DNA of 64,000 bases, taken from NCBI GenBank assembly GCA_936450465.1, contig OW388298.1, positions 4,448,035 through 4,512,034 of the forward strand. The letters are read 5' to 3'. The notes beneath the pieces were generated by a model. That model was not told where the DNA came from and ran no database searches. It saw nothing but the letters and a program-made list of their open reading frames with translations. Below are positions 12,951 to 27,230 of the stretch, piece by piece. This DNA comes from Gibbula magus (Eukaryota > Mollusca > Gastropoda > Trochida > Trochidae). The translations under genes were made by a program, and so were the position numbers. How positions within the stretch are numbered: the stretch's first letter is position 1; each line of letters begins with the position of its first letter.

Positions 12951-13680
12951 CATGTTATATTCAGTGCATGTACCAATGTATAGTTTCCAGATGAACATAC
13001 ACACATGTTATATTCAGTGCATGTACCTATGTATAGTTTCCAGATAAACATACATATATGTTATATTCAGTGCATGTACCAGTGTATAGTTTCCAGATAA
13101 ACATACATACATGTTATATTCAGTGCATGTACCAATGTATAGTTTCCAGATGAACATACACACATGTTATATTCAGTGCATGTACTTATGTATAGTTTCC
13201 AGATAAACATACATACATGTTATATTGAGTGCATGTACTTATGTATAGTTTCCAGATAAACATACATACATGTTATATTCAGTATATGTACCTATGTATA
13301 GTTTCCAGATAAACATACATACATGTTATATTCAGTGCATGTACCTATGTATAGTTTCTAGATAAACATACATACATGTTACATTCAGTGCATGTACCTA
13401 TGTATAGTTTCCAGATAAACATACACACATGTTATATTCAGTGGATGCACCTATGTATAGTTTCCAGATAAACATACACACATGTTATATTCAGTGCATG
13501 TACCTATGTATAGTTTGCAGATAAACATACACACATGTTATATTCAGTGCATGTACTTATGTATAGTTTCCTGATAAACATACACACATGTTACATTCAG
13601 TGCATGTACCTATGTATAGTTTCTAGATAAACATACATACATGTTACATTCAGTGCATGTACCTATGTATAGATTCCAGA
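12951..13680. repeat. satellite with mixed variants
   Basis: About 14 monomers carrying GTACCAATG, CATATATG, TTTCTAG and TTTGCAG changes in no regular order. No longer unit was recognised and no non-satellite sequence was seen. Confidence 0.78.
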
Positions 13681-13689
13681 TGAACATAC

Positions 13690-16600
13690 ATACATGTTAT
13701 ATTCAATTCATGTACCTATGTATAGTTTCCAGATGAACATACACACATGTTATATTCAGTGCCTGTACCTATGTATAGTTTCCAGATGAACATACATACA
13801 TGTTATATTCAGTGCATGTAACAATGTATAGTTTCCAGATAAACATAAACACATGTTATATTCAGTGCATGTACCTATGTATAGTTTGCAGATAAACATA
13901 CACACATGTTATATTCAGTGCATGTTACTATGTATAGTTTCCAGATGAACATACACACATGTTATATTCAGTGCATGTACCTATGTATAGTTTCCAGATA
14001 AACATACATACATGTTATATTCAGTGCATGTACCTATGTATAGTTTCTAGATAAACATACATACATGTTACATTCAGTGCATGTACCTATGTATAGTTTC
14101 CAGATGAACATACATACATGTTATATTCAATTCATGTACCTATGTATAGTTTCCAGATGAACATACATACATGTTATATTCAGTGCATATACTTATGTAT
14201 ATTTACCAGATAAACATACATACAGGTTATATTCAGTGCATGTAACTATGTATAGTTTCCAGATGAACATACACACATGTTATATTCAGTGCCTGTACCT
14301 ATGTATAGTTTCCAGATAAACATACATACATGTTATATTCAGTGCATGTACCTATGTATAGTTTCCAGATAAACATACACACATGTTATATTCAGTGCAT
14401 GTACCTATGTATAGTTTCCAGATAAACATACATACATGTTATATTCAGTGCATGTACCAATGTATAGTTTCCAGATTAACATACATACATGTTATATTCA
14501 GTGCATATACTTATGTATATTTACCAGATAAACATACATACAGGTTATATTCAGTGCATGTAACTATGTATAGTTTCCAGATGAACATACACACATGTTA
14601 TATTCAGTGCCTGTACCTATGTATAGTTTCCAGATGAACATACATACATGTTATATTCAGTGCATGTACCTATGTATAGTTTCCAGATAAACATACGTAC
14701 ATGTTATATTCAGTGCCTGTACCTATGTATATTTACCAGATAATCATACATACAGGTTATATTCAGTGCATGTAACTATGTATAGTTTCCAGATGAACAT
14801 ACACACATGTTATATTCAGTGCCTGTACCTATGTATAGTTTCCAGATAAACATACATACATGTTATATTCAGTGCATGTACCTATGTATAGTTTCTAGAT
14901 AAACATACATACATGTTACATTCAGTGCATGTACCTATGTATAGTTTCCAGATGAACATACATACATGTTATATTCAATTCATGTACCTATGTATAGTTT
15001 CCAGATGAACATACATACATGTTATATTCAGTGCATATACTTATGTATATTTACCAGATAAACATACATACAGGTTATATTCAGTGCATGTAACTATGTA
15101 TAGTTTCCAGATGAACATACACACATGTTATATTCAGTGCCTGTACCTATGTATAGTTTCCAGATGAACATACATACATGTTATATTCAGTGCATGTACC
15201 TATGTATAGTTTCCAGATAAACATACGTACATGTTATATTCAGTGCCTGTACCTATGTATAGTTTCCAGATAAACATACATACATGTTATATTCAGTGCC
15301 TGTACCTATGTATAGTTTCCAGATGAACATACATACATGTTATATTCAGTGCATGTACCTATGTATAGTTTCCAGATAAACATACATACATGTTATATTC
15401 AGTGCCTGTACCTATGTATAGTTTCCAGATGAACATACATACATGTTATATTCAGTGCATGTACCAATGTATAGTTTCCAGATAAACATAAACACATGTT
15501 ATATTCAGTGCATGTACCTATGGATTGTTTCCAGATGAACATACATACATGTTATATTCAGTGCCTGTACCTATGTATAGTTTCCAGATGAACATACACA
15601 CATGTTATATTCAGTGCATGTACTTATGTATAGTTTCCAGATAAACATACATGCTTGTTATATTCAGTGCATGTACCTATGTATAGTTTCCAGATAAACA
15701 TACATACATGTTATATTCAGTGCTTGTACCTATGTATAGTTTCCAGATGAACATACATACATGTTATATTCAGTGCATGTACCTATGTATAGTTTCCAGA
15801 TGAACATACATACATGTTATATTCAGTGCCTGTACCTATGTATAGTTTCCAGATAAACATACATACATGTTATATTCAGTGCATGTACCTATGTATAGTT
15901 TCTAGATAAACATACATACATGTTACATTCAGTGCATGTACCTATGTATAGTTTCCAGATGAACATACATACATGTTATATTCAATTCATGTACCTATGT
16001 ATAGTTTCCAGATGAACATACATACATGTTATATTCAGTGCATATACTTATGTATATTTACCAGATAAACATACATACAGGTTATATTCAGTGCATGTAA
16101 CTATGTATAGTTTCCAGATGAACATACACACATGTTATATTCAGTGCCTGTACCTATGTATAGTTTCCAGATGAACATACATACATGTTATATTCAGTGC
16201 ATGTACCTATGTATAGTTTCCAGATAAACATACGTACATGTTATATTCAGTGCCTGTACCTATGTATAGTTTCCAGATAAACATACATACATGTTATATT
16301 CAGTGCCTGTACCTATGTATAGTTTCCAGATGAACATACATACATGTTATATTCAGTGCATGTACCTATGTATAGTTTCCAGATAAACATACATACATGT
16401 TATATTCAGTGCCTGTACCTATGTATAGTTTCCAGATGAACATACATACATGTTATATTCAGTGCATGTACCAATGTATAGTTTCCAGATAAACATAAAC
16501 ACATGTTATATTCAGTGCATGTACCTATGTATAGTTTCCAGATGAACATACATACATGTTATATTCAGTGCCTGTACCTATGTATAGTTTCCAGATGAAC

Positions 16601-18714
16601 ATACACACATGTTATATTCAGTGCATGTACTTATGTATAGTTTCCAGATAAACATACATGCTTGTTATATTCAGTGCATGTACCTATGTATAGTTTCCAG
16701 ATAAACATACATACATGTTATATTCAGTGCTTGTACCTATGTATAGTTTCCAGATGAACATACATACATGTTATATTCAGTGCATGTACCTATGTATAGT
16801 TTCCAGATGAACATACATACATGTTATATTCAGTGCCTGTACCTATGTATAGTTTCCAGATAAACATACATACATGTTATATTCAGTGCATGTACCTATG
16901 TATAGTTTCTAGATAAACATACATACATGTTACATTCAGTGCATGTACCTATGTATAGTTTCCAGATGAACATACATACATGTTATATTCAATTCATGTA
17001 CCTATGTATAGTTTCCAGATGAACATACATACATGTTATATTCAGTGCATATACTTATGTATATTTACCAGATAAACATACATACAGGTTATATTCAGTG
17101 CATGTAACTATGTATAGTTTCCAGATGAACATACACACATGTTATATTCAGTGCCTGTACCTATGTATAGTTTCCAGATAAACATACATACATGTTATAT
17201 TCAGTGCATGTACCTATGTATAGTTTCCAGATAAACATACACACATGTTATATTCAGTGCATGTACCTATGTATAGTTTCCAGATAAACATACATACATG
17301 TTATATTCAGTGCATGTACCAATGTATAGTTTCCAGATGAACATACATACATGTTATATTCAGTGCATATACTTATGTATATTTACCAGATAAACATACA
17401 TACAGGTTATATTCAGTGCATGTAACTATGTATAGTTTCCAGATGAACATACACACATGTTATATTCAGTGCCTGTACCTATGTATAGTTTCCAGATGAA
17501 CATACATACATGTTATATTCAGTGCATGTACCTATGTATAGTTTCCAGATAAACATACGTACATGTTATATTCAGTGCCTGTACCTATGTATATTTACCA
17601 GATAAACATACATACAGGTTATATTCAGTGCATGTAACTATGTATAGTTTCCAGATGAACATACACACATGTTATATTCAGTGCCTGTACCTATGTATAG
17701 TTTCCAGATAAACATACATACATGTTATATTCAGTGCATGTACCTATGTATAGTTTCTAGATAAACATACATACATGTTACATTCAGTGCATGTACCTAT
17801 GTATAGTTTCCAGATGAACATACATACATGTTATATTCAATTCATGTACCTATGTATAGTTTCCAGATGAACATACATACATGTTATATTCAGTGCATAT
17901 ACTTATGTATATTTACCAGATAAACATACATACAGGTTATATTCAGTGCATGTAACTATGTATAGTTTCCAGATGAACATACACACATGTTATATTCAGT
18001 GCCTGTACCTATGTATAGTTTCCAGATGAACATACATACATGTTATATTCAGTGCATGTACCTATGTATAGTTTCCAGATAAACATACGTACATGTTATA
18101 TTCAGTGCCTGTACCTATGTATAGTTTCCAGATAAACATACATACATGTTATATTCAGTGCCTGTACCTATGTATAGTTTCCAGATGAACATACATACAT
18201 GTTATATTCAGTGCATGTACCTATGTATAGTTTCCAGATAAACATACATACATGTTATATTCAGTGCCTGTACCTATGTATAGTTTCCAGATGAACATAC
18301 ATACATGTTATATTCAGTGCATGTACCAATGTATAGTTTCCAGATAAACATAAACACATGTTATATTCAGTGCATGTACCTATGTATAGTTTCCAGATGA
18401 ACATACATACATGTTATATTCAGTGCCTGTACCTATGTATAGTTTCCAGATGAACATACACACATGTTATATTCAGTGCATGTACTTATGTATAGTTTCC
18501 AGATAAACATACATGCTTGTTATATTCAGTGCATGTACCTATGTATAGTTTCCAGATAAACATACATACATGTTATATTCAGTGCTTGTACCTATGTATA
18601 GTTTCCAGATGAACATACATACATGTTATATTCAGTGCATGTACCTATGTATAGTTTCCAGATGAACATACATACATGTTATATTCAGTGCCTGTACCTA
18701 TGTATAGTTTCCAG
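13690..18714. repeat. 54-mer higher-order repeat built from 16- and 19-mer blocks (2,862 bp)
   Basis: The marker TATTCAATTCATG has its CAATTC at 13704, 14128, 14976, 15983, 16990 and 17838, giving steps of 8, 16, 19, 19 and 16 monomers. It is always followed by GCATATACTTATG with TATATTTACCAG and CATACAGGTT. The order 16-19-19-16 shows a larger period of 2,862 bp (54 monomers): 14128-15852 aligns with 16990-18714, where the match ends. The copies differ at few sites, for example T at 14477 against G at 17339, and ATAATCAT near 14741 against ATAAACAT. Confidence 0.9.
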
Positions 18715-18960
18715 ATGAACATACACACATGTTATATTCAGTGCATGTACTTATGTATAGTTTCCAGATAAACATACATGCTTGTTATATTCAGTGCATG
18801 TACCTATGTATAGTTTCCAGATAAACATACATACATGTTATATTCAGTGCCTGTACCTATGTATAGTTTCCAGATGAACATACGTACATGTTATATTCAG
18901 TGCATGTACTTATGTATAGTTTCCAGATAAACATAAACACATGTTATATTCAGTGCATGT
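18430..18960. repeat. 5-mer duplication (265 bp period)
   Basis: The CATGCTTGTT variant recurs at 18512 and 18777, 265 bp (five monomers) apart, each preceded by GTACTTATG and CATACACACATG and followed by a CATACATACATG monomer. This lies just at the right edge of the 2,862-bp unit and may be part of the exchange that ended it. Confidence 0.78.
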
Positions 18961-19740
18961 ACCTATGTATAGTTTCCAGATGAACATACGTACATGTTAT
19001 ATTCAGTGCATGTACCAATGTATAGTTTCCAGATAAACATAAACACATGTTATATTCAGTGCATGTACCTATGTATAGTTTGCAGATAAACATAAACACA
19101 TGTTATATTCAGTGCATGTACCTATGTATAGTTTGCAGATAAACATACACACATGTTATATTCAGTGCATGTACTTATGTATAGTTTCCAGATAAACATA
19201 CACACATGTTATATTCAGTGCATGTACTTATGTATAGTTTCCAGATAAACATACACACATGTTATATTCAGTGCATGTACCTATGTATAGTTTCCAGATA
19301 AACATACATACATGTTATATTCAGTGCATGTAGCTATGTATAGTTTCCAGATTAACATTCATACATGTTATATTCAGTGCATGTACCAATGTATAGTTTC
19401 CAGATAAACATACACACATGTTATATTCAGTGCATATACTTATGTATAGTTTCCAGATAAACATACATATATGTTATATTCAGTGCATGTACCAATGTAT
19501 AGTTTCCAGATGAACATACACACATGTTATATTCAGTGCATGTACCTATGTATAGTTTCCAGATAAACATACATACATGTTATATTCAGTGCATGTACTT
19601 ATGTAAAGTTTCCAGATGAACATAAATACATGTTATATTCAGTGCATGTACCTATGTATAGTTTCCAGATAAACATACGTACATGTTATATTCAGTGCAT
19701 GTAACTATGTATAGTTTCCAAATAAACATACATATATGTT
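18960..19740. repeat. satellite with mixed variants
   Basis: About 15 monomers. CATAAACACATG and TTTGCAG variants cluster at 18930-19150, and a single GATTAACATTCATAC variant occurs near 19351. No regular higher-order unit was recognised. Confidence 0.75.
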
Positions 19741-20085
19741 ATATTCAGTGGATGTACTTATGTATAGTTTGCAGATGAACATACATACATGTTATATTCA
19801 GTGTATGTACCTATGTATAGTTTTCAGTTGAACATACATACATGTTATATTCAGTGCATGTACTTATGTATAGTTTCCAGATAAACATACACACATGTTA
19901 TATTCAGTGCCTGTACCTATGTATAGTTTCCAGATGAACATACATACATGTTATATTCAGTGCATGTACTTATGTATAGTTTGCAGATGAACATACATAC
20001 ATGTTATATTCAGTGTATGTACCTATGTATAGTTTTCAGTTGAACATACATACATGTTATATTCAGTGTATGTACCTATGTATAG
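19740..20085. repeat. 4-mer duplication (212 bp period)
   Basis: TTTGCAGATGAAC followed one unit later by GTTTTCAGTTGAAC occurs with GCAG at 19771 and at 19983, exactly 212 bp apart. GTGTATGTACC accompanies both. Two copies of a four-monomer block. Confidence 0.82.
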
Positions 20086-20750
20086 TTTCCAGATAAACAT
20101 ACACACATGTTATATTCAGTGCATGTACTTATGTATAGTTTCCAGATAAACATACATATATGTTATATTCAGTGCATGTACCAATGTATAGTTTCCAGAT
20201 GAACATACATACATGTTATATTCAGTGCATGTACCTATGTATAGTTTCCAGATAAACATACATGCATGTTATATTCAGTGCATGTACCTATGTATAGTTT
20301 CCAGATAAACATACATGCATGTTATATTCAGTGCATGTACTTATGTATAGTTTCCAGATAAACATACATACATGTTATATTCAGTGCCTGTACCTATGTA
20401 TAGTTTCCAGATGAACATACATACATGTTATATTCAGTGCATGTACTTATGTATAGTTTCCAGATAAACATACATACATGTTATATTCAGTGCATGTACC
20501 TATGTATAGTTTCCAGATGAACATACATACATGTTATATTCAGTGCATGTACCTATGTATAGTTTCCAGATAAACATACGTACATGTTATATTCAGTGCA
20601 TGTACCTATGTATAGTTTCCAGATGAACATACATACATGTTATATTCAGTGCATGTACCTATGTATAGTTTCCAGATAAACATACGTACATGTTATATTC
20701 AGTGCATGTACCTATGTATAGTTTCCAGATGAACATACACACATGTTATA
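20085..20750. repeat. satellite, partly alternating GATAAAC/GATGAAC
   Basis: About 13 monomers. Two consecutive units near 20260-20320 share CATGCATGTT. From about 20500 the position-8 variants alternate, GATAAAC units carrying CATACGTACATG and GATGAAC units carrying CATACATACATG. The same alternation appears at 24640-24850 and 26960-27180. Confidence 0.75.
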
Positions 20751-21890
20751 TTCAGTGCATGTACTTATGTATAGTTTCAAGATGAACATACACACATTTT
20801 ATATTCAGTGCATGTACCAATGTATAGTTTCCAGATAAACATACGTACATGTTATATTCAGTGCATGTACCTATGTATAGTTTCCAGATGAACATACACA
20901 CATGTTATATTCAGTGCATGTACCTATGTATAGTTTCCAGATAAACATACGTACATGTTATATTCAGTGCATGTACCTATGTATAGTTTCCAGATGAACA
21001 TACACACATGTTATATTCAGTGCATGTACCTATGTATAGTTTCCAGATAAACATACATACATGTTATATTCAGTGCATGTACCTATGTATAGTTTCCAGA
21101 TAAACATACATACATGTTATATTCAGTGCATGTACCTATGTATAGTTTCCAGATGAACATACACACATGTTATATTCAGTGCATGTACTTATGTATAGTT
21201 TCCAGATAAACATACATATATGTTATATTCAGTGCATGTACCAATGTATAGTTTCCAGATGAACATACACACATGTTATATTCAGTGCATGTACCTATGT
21301 ATAGTTTCCAGATAAACATACATACATGTTATATTCAGTGCATGTACCTATGTATAGTTTCTAGATAAACATACATACATGTTATATTCAGTGCATGTAC
21401 CAATGTATAGTTTCCAGATGAACATACACACATGTTATATTCAGTGCATGTACCTATGTATAGTTTCCAGATAAACATACATACATGTTATATTCAGTGC
21501 ATGTACCTATGTATAGTTTCTAGATAAACATACACACATGTTATATTCAGTGCATGTACCTATGTATAGTTTCCAGATGAACATACATACATGTTATATT
21601 CAGTGCATGTACCAATGTATAGTTTCCAGATGAACATACATACCTGTTATATTCAGTGCATGTACCTATGTATAGTTTCCAGATGAACATACATACACGT
21701 TATATTCAGTGCATGTACCAATGTATAGTTTCCAGATGAACATACATACCTGTTATATTCAGTGCATGTACCTATGTATAGTTTCCAGATGAACATACAT
21801 ACCTGTTATATTCAGTGCATGTACCTATGTATAGTTTCCAGATAAACATACATACATGTTATATTCAGTGCATGTACCTATGTATAGTTT
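20750..21890. repeat. segmental block B, left copy
   Basis: This block is repeated at 27215-28620. Around GTACCAATG at 20816 and 27281 the offset is 6,465 bp. After about 21250 it becomes 6,731 bp (exactly 127 monomers), because the right copy has gained five monomers and one base. The signature at 21601-21780 (GTACCAATG, CATACCTGTT, CATACACGTT, GTACCAATG) is repeated in order at 28332-28510. The two copies bracket the 2,330-bp tandem duplication. Confidence 0.83.
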
Positions 21891-22570
21891 CTAGATAAAC
21901 ATACATACATGTTACATTCAGTGCATGTACCAATGTATAGTTTCCAGATGAACATACATACATGTTATATTCAATTCATGTACCTATGTATAGTTTCCAG
22001 ATGAACATACATACATGTTATATTCAGTGCATATACTTATGTATATTTACCAGATAAACATACATACAGGTTATATTCAGTGCATGTAACTATGTATAGT
22101 TTCCAGATGAACATACACACATGTTATATTCAGTGCCTGTACCTATGTATAGTTTCCAGATGAACATACATACATGTTATATTCAGTGCATGTACCTATG
22201 TATAGTTTCCAGATAAACATACGTACATGTTATATTCAGTGCATGTACCAATGTATAGTTTCCAGATGAACATACATACCTGTTATATTCAGTGCATGTA
22301 CCTATGTATAGTTTCCAGATGAACATACATACCTGTTATATTCAGTGCATGTACCTATGTATAGTTTCCAGATAAACATACATACATTATATTATTTTCA
22401 GTGCATGTACCTATGTATAGTTTCCAGATAAACATACATATATGTTATATTCAGTGCATGTACCTATGTATAGTTTCCAGATGAAAATACGTACATGTTA
22501 TATTCAGTGCATGTACCTATGTATAGTTTCCAGATAAACATACATACATGTTATATTCAGTGCATGTACC
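21890..22570. repeat. satellite with an isolated copy of the CAATTC block
   Basis: TTCAATTCATG at 21972, followed by GCATATACTTATG and CATACAGGTT, repeats the signature of the 13.7-18.7 kb domain 4,134 bp (78 monomers) to the right of its last member at 17838. This is a transposed or left-over fragment of that domain. Confidence 0.8.
22381..22404. repeat. 56-bp monomer with a 3-base net insertion
   Basis: Where the consensus has CATGTTATATTCAG, this copy reads CATTATATTATTTTCAG, three bases longer. It is the only example noticed in the window, so it is a unique landmark in an otherwise repetitive array. Slippage within a run of TAT is the simple explanation. Confidence 0.85.
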
Positions 22571-24900
22571 TATGTATAGTTTCCAGATAAACATACATAC
22601 ATGTTATATTCAGTGCATGTACCTATGTATAGTTTCCAGATGAACATACATACCTGTTATATTCAGTGCATGTACCTATGTATAGTTTCCAGATAAACAT
22701 ACATACATGTTATATTCAGTGCATGTACCTATGTATAGTTTCCAGATAAACATACATATATGTTATATTCAGTGCATGTACCTATGTATAGTTTCCAGAT
22801 AAACATACACACATGTTATATTCAGTGCATGTTACTATGTATAGTTTCCAGATGAACATACACACATGTTATATTCAGTGCATGTACCTATGTATAGTTT
22901 CCAGATAAACATACATACATGTTATATTCAGTGCATGTACCTATGTATAGTTTCCAGATGAACATACGTACATGTTATTTTCAGTGCATGTACTTATGTA
23001 TAGTTTCTAGATGAACATACACACATGTTATATTCAGTGCATGTACCTATGTATAGTTTCTAGATAAACATACATACATGTTATATTCAGTGCATGTACC
23101 AATGTATAGTTTCCAGATGAACATACATACATGTCATATTCATTGCATATACTTATGTATAGTTTCCAGATACACATACGTACATGTTATATTCAGTGCA
23201 TGTACCTATGTATATTTCCAGATAAACATACATATATGTTATATTCAGTGCATGTACCTATGTATAGTTTCCAGATGAAAATACGTACATGTTATATTCA
23301 GTGCATGTACCTATGTATAGTTTCCAGATAAACATACATACATGTTATATTCAGTGCATGTACCTATGTATAGTTTCCAGATAAACATACATACATGTTA
23401 TATTCAGTGCATGTACCTATGTATAGTTTCCAGATGAACATACATACCTGTTATATTCAGTGCATGTACCTATGTATAGTTTCCAGATAAACATACATAC
23501 ATGTTATATTCAGTGCATGTACCTATGTATAGTTTCCAGATAAACATACATATATGTTATATTCAGTGCATGTACCTATGTATAGTTTCCAGATAAACAT
23601 ACACACATGTTATATTCAGTGCATGTTACTATGTATAGTTTCCAGATGAACATACACACATGTTATATTCAGTGCATGTACCTATGTATAGTTTCCAGAT
23701 AAACATACATACATGTTATATTCAGTGCATGTACCTATGTATAGTTTCCAGATGAACATACGTACATGTTATTTTCAGTGCATGTACTTATGTATAGTTT
23801 CTAGATGAACATACACACATGTTATATTCAGTGCATGTACCTATGTATAGTTTCTAGATAAACATACATACATGTTATATTCAGTGCATGTACCAATGTA
23901 TAGTTTCCAGATGAACATACACACATGTTATATTCAGTGCATGTACCTATGTATAGTTTCCAGATAAACATACATACATGTTATATTCAGTGCATGTACC
24001 TATGTATAGTTTCCAGATGAACATACATGCATGTTACATTCAGTGGATGTACCTATGTATAGTTTCTAGATAAACATACATACATGTTACATTCAGTGCA
24101 TGTACCTATGTATAGTTTCCAGATAAACATACACACATGTTATATTCAGTGCATGTTACTATGTATAGTTTCCAGATGAACATACACACATGTTTTATTC
24201 AGTGCATGTACCTATGTATAGTTTCCAGATAAACATACATACATGTTATATTCAGTGCATGTAGCTATGTATAGTTTCCAGATAAACATACATACATGTT
24301 ATATTCAGTGCATGTACCAATGTATAGTTTCCAGATGAACATACACACATGTTATATTCAGTGCATGTACCTATGTATAGTTTCCAGATAAACATACATA
24401 CATGTCATATTCATTGCATATACTTATGTATAGTTTCCAGATACACATACGTACATGTTATATTCAGTGCATGTACCTATGTATATTTCCAGATAAACAT
24501 ACATACATGTTATATTCCGTTCATGTACCTATGTATAGTTTCCAGATGAACATACATACATGTTATATTCAGTGCATGTACTTATGTATAGTTTCCAGAT
24601 AAACTTACATACATGTTATATTCAGTGCATGTACCTATGTATAGTTTCCAGATGAACATACATACATGTTATATTCAGTGCATGTACCTATGTATAGTTT
24701 CCAGATAAACATACGTACATGTTATATTCAGTGCATGTACCTATGTATAGTTTCCAGATGAACATACATACATGTTATATTCAGTGCATGTACCTATGTA
24801 TAGTTTCCAGATAAACATACGTACATGTTATATTCAGTGCATGTACCTATGTATAGTTTCCAGATGAACATACACACATGTTATATTCAGTGCATGTACT
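22571..24900. repeat. 2,330-bp tandem duplication, copy 1
   Basis: 22571-24918 matches 24901-27248. The period is 44 monomers minus two bases, because the unit holds two 52-bp monomers (GTATATTTCCAG at about 23211 and 24481). The only difference noticed is T at 24605 against A at 26935. Within the unit, about 23078-23330 and 24349-24600 resemble each other (offset 1,271 bp), so it too contains an older duplication. Confidence 0.93.
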
Positions 24901-27230
24901 TATGTATAGTTTCCAGATAAACATACATACATGTTATATTCAGTGCATGTACCTATGTATAGTTTCCAGATGAACATACATACCTGTTATATTCAGTGCA
25001 TGTACCTATGTATAGTTTCCAGATAAACATACATACATGTTATATTCAGTGCATGTACCTATGTATAGTTTCCAGATAAACATACATATATGTTATATTC
25101 AGTGCATGTACCTATGTATAGTTTCCAGATAAACATACACACATGTTATATTCAGTGCATGTTACTATGTATAGTTTCCAGATGAACATACACACATGTT
25201 ATATTCAGTGCATGTACCTATGTATAGTTTCCAGATAAACATACATACATGTTATATTCAGTGCATGTACCTATGTATAGTTTCCAGATGAACATACGTA
25301 CATGTTATTTTCAGTGCATGTACTTATGTATAGTTTCTAGATGAACATACACACATGTTATATTCAGTGCATGTACCTATGTATAGTTTCTAGATAAACA
25401 TACATACATGTTATATTCAGTGCATGTACCAATGTATAGTTTCCAGATGAACATACATACATGTCATATTCATTGCATATACTTATGTATAGTTTCCAGA
25501 TACACATACGTACATGTTATATTCAGTGCATGTACCTATGTATATTTCCAGATAAACATACATATATGTTATATTCAGTGCATGTACCTATGTATAGTTT
25601 CCAGATGAAAATACGTACATGTTATATTCAGTGCATGTACCTATGTATAGTTTCCAGATAAACATACATACATGTTATATTCAGTGCATGTACCTATGTA
25701 TAGTTTCCAGATAAACATACATACATGTTATATTCAGTGCATGTACCTATGTATAGTTTCCAGATGAACATACATACCTGTTATATTCAGTGCATGTACC
25801 TATGTATAGTTTCCAGATAAACATACATACATGTTATATTCAGTGCATGTACCTATGTATAGTTTCCAGATAAACATACATATATGTTATATTCAGTGCA
25901 TGTACCTATGTATAGTTTCCAGATAAACATACACACATGTTATATTCAGTGCATGTTACTATGTATAGTTTCCAGATGAACATACACACATGTTATATTC
26001 AGTGCATGTACCTATGTATAGTTTCCAGATAAACATACATACATGTTATATTCAGTGCATGTACCTATGTATAGTTTCCAGATGAACATACGTACATGTT
26101 ATTTTCAGTGCATGTACTTATGTATAGTTTCTAGATGAACATACACACATGTTATATTCAGTGCATGTACCTATGTATAGTTTCTAGATAAACATACATA
26201 CATGTTATATTCAGTGCATGTACCAATGTATAGTTTCCAGATGAACATACACACATGTTATATTCAGTGCATGTACCTATGTATAGTTTCCAGATAAACA
26301 TACATACATGTTATATTCAGTGCATGTACCTATGTATAGTTTCCAGATGAACATACATGCATGTTACATTCAGTGGATGTACCTATGTATAGTTTCTAGA
26401 TAAACATACATACATGTTACATTCAGTGCATGTACCTATGTATAGTTTCCAGATAAACATACACACATGTTATATTCAGTGCATGTTACTATGTATAGTT
26501 TCCAGATGAACATACACACATGTTTTATTCAGTGCATGTACCTATGTATAGTTTCCAGATAAACATACATACATGTTATATTCAGTGCATGTAGCTATGT
26601 ATAGTTTCCAGATAAACATACATACATGTTATATTCAGTGCATGTACCAATGTATAGTTTCCAGATGAACATACACACATGTTATATTCAGTGCATGTAC
26701 CTATGTATAGTTTCCAGATAAACATACATACATGTCATATTCATTGCATATACTTATGTATAGTTTCCAGATACACATACGTACATGTTATATTCAGTGC
26801 ATGTACCTATGTATATTTCCAGATAAACATACATACATGTTATATTCCGTTCATGTACCTATGTATAGTTTCCAGATGAACATACATACATGTTATATTC
26901 AGTGCATGTACTTATGTATAGTTTCCAGATAAACATACATACATGTTATATTCAGTGCATGTACCTATGTATAGTTTCCAGATGAACATACATACATGTT
27001 ATATTCAGTGCATGTACCTATGTATAGTTTCCAGATAAACATACGTACATGTTATATTCAGTGCATGTACCTATGTATAGTTTCCAGATGAACATACATA
27101 CATGTTATATTCAGTGCATGTACCTATGTATAGTTTCCAGATAAACATACGTACATGTTATATTCAGTGCATGTACCTATGTATAGTTTCCAGATGAACA
27201 TACACACATGTTATATTCAGTGCATGTACT
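24901..27230. repeat. 2,330-bp tandem duplication, copy 2
   Basis: Direct repeat of 22571-24900 with the same variants and both 52-bp monomers (about 25541 and 26811). The match ends at 27249, where GATAAAC is replaced by GATGAAC and segmental block B begins. The near identity over 2.3 kb implies a young event, or an assembly duplication. Confidence 0.93.

Noticed and set aside
14383..14637. Open frame of 84 codons with repeated YSVHV/MYSFQ motifs
   Set aside because: It is translated satellite. The frame shifts with each 53-bp unit, no ordinary codon or domain signal is present, and the duplicate copy has a stop at the equivalent of 14477.
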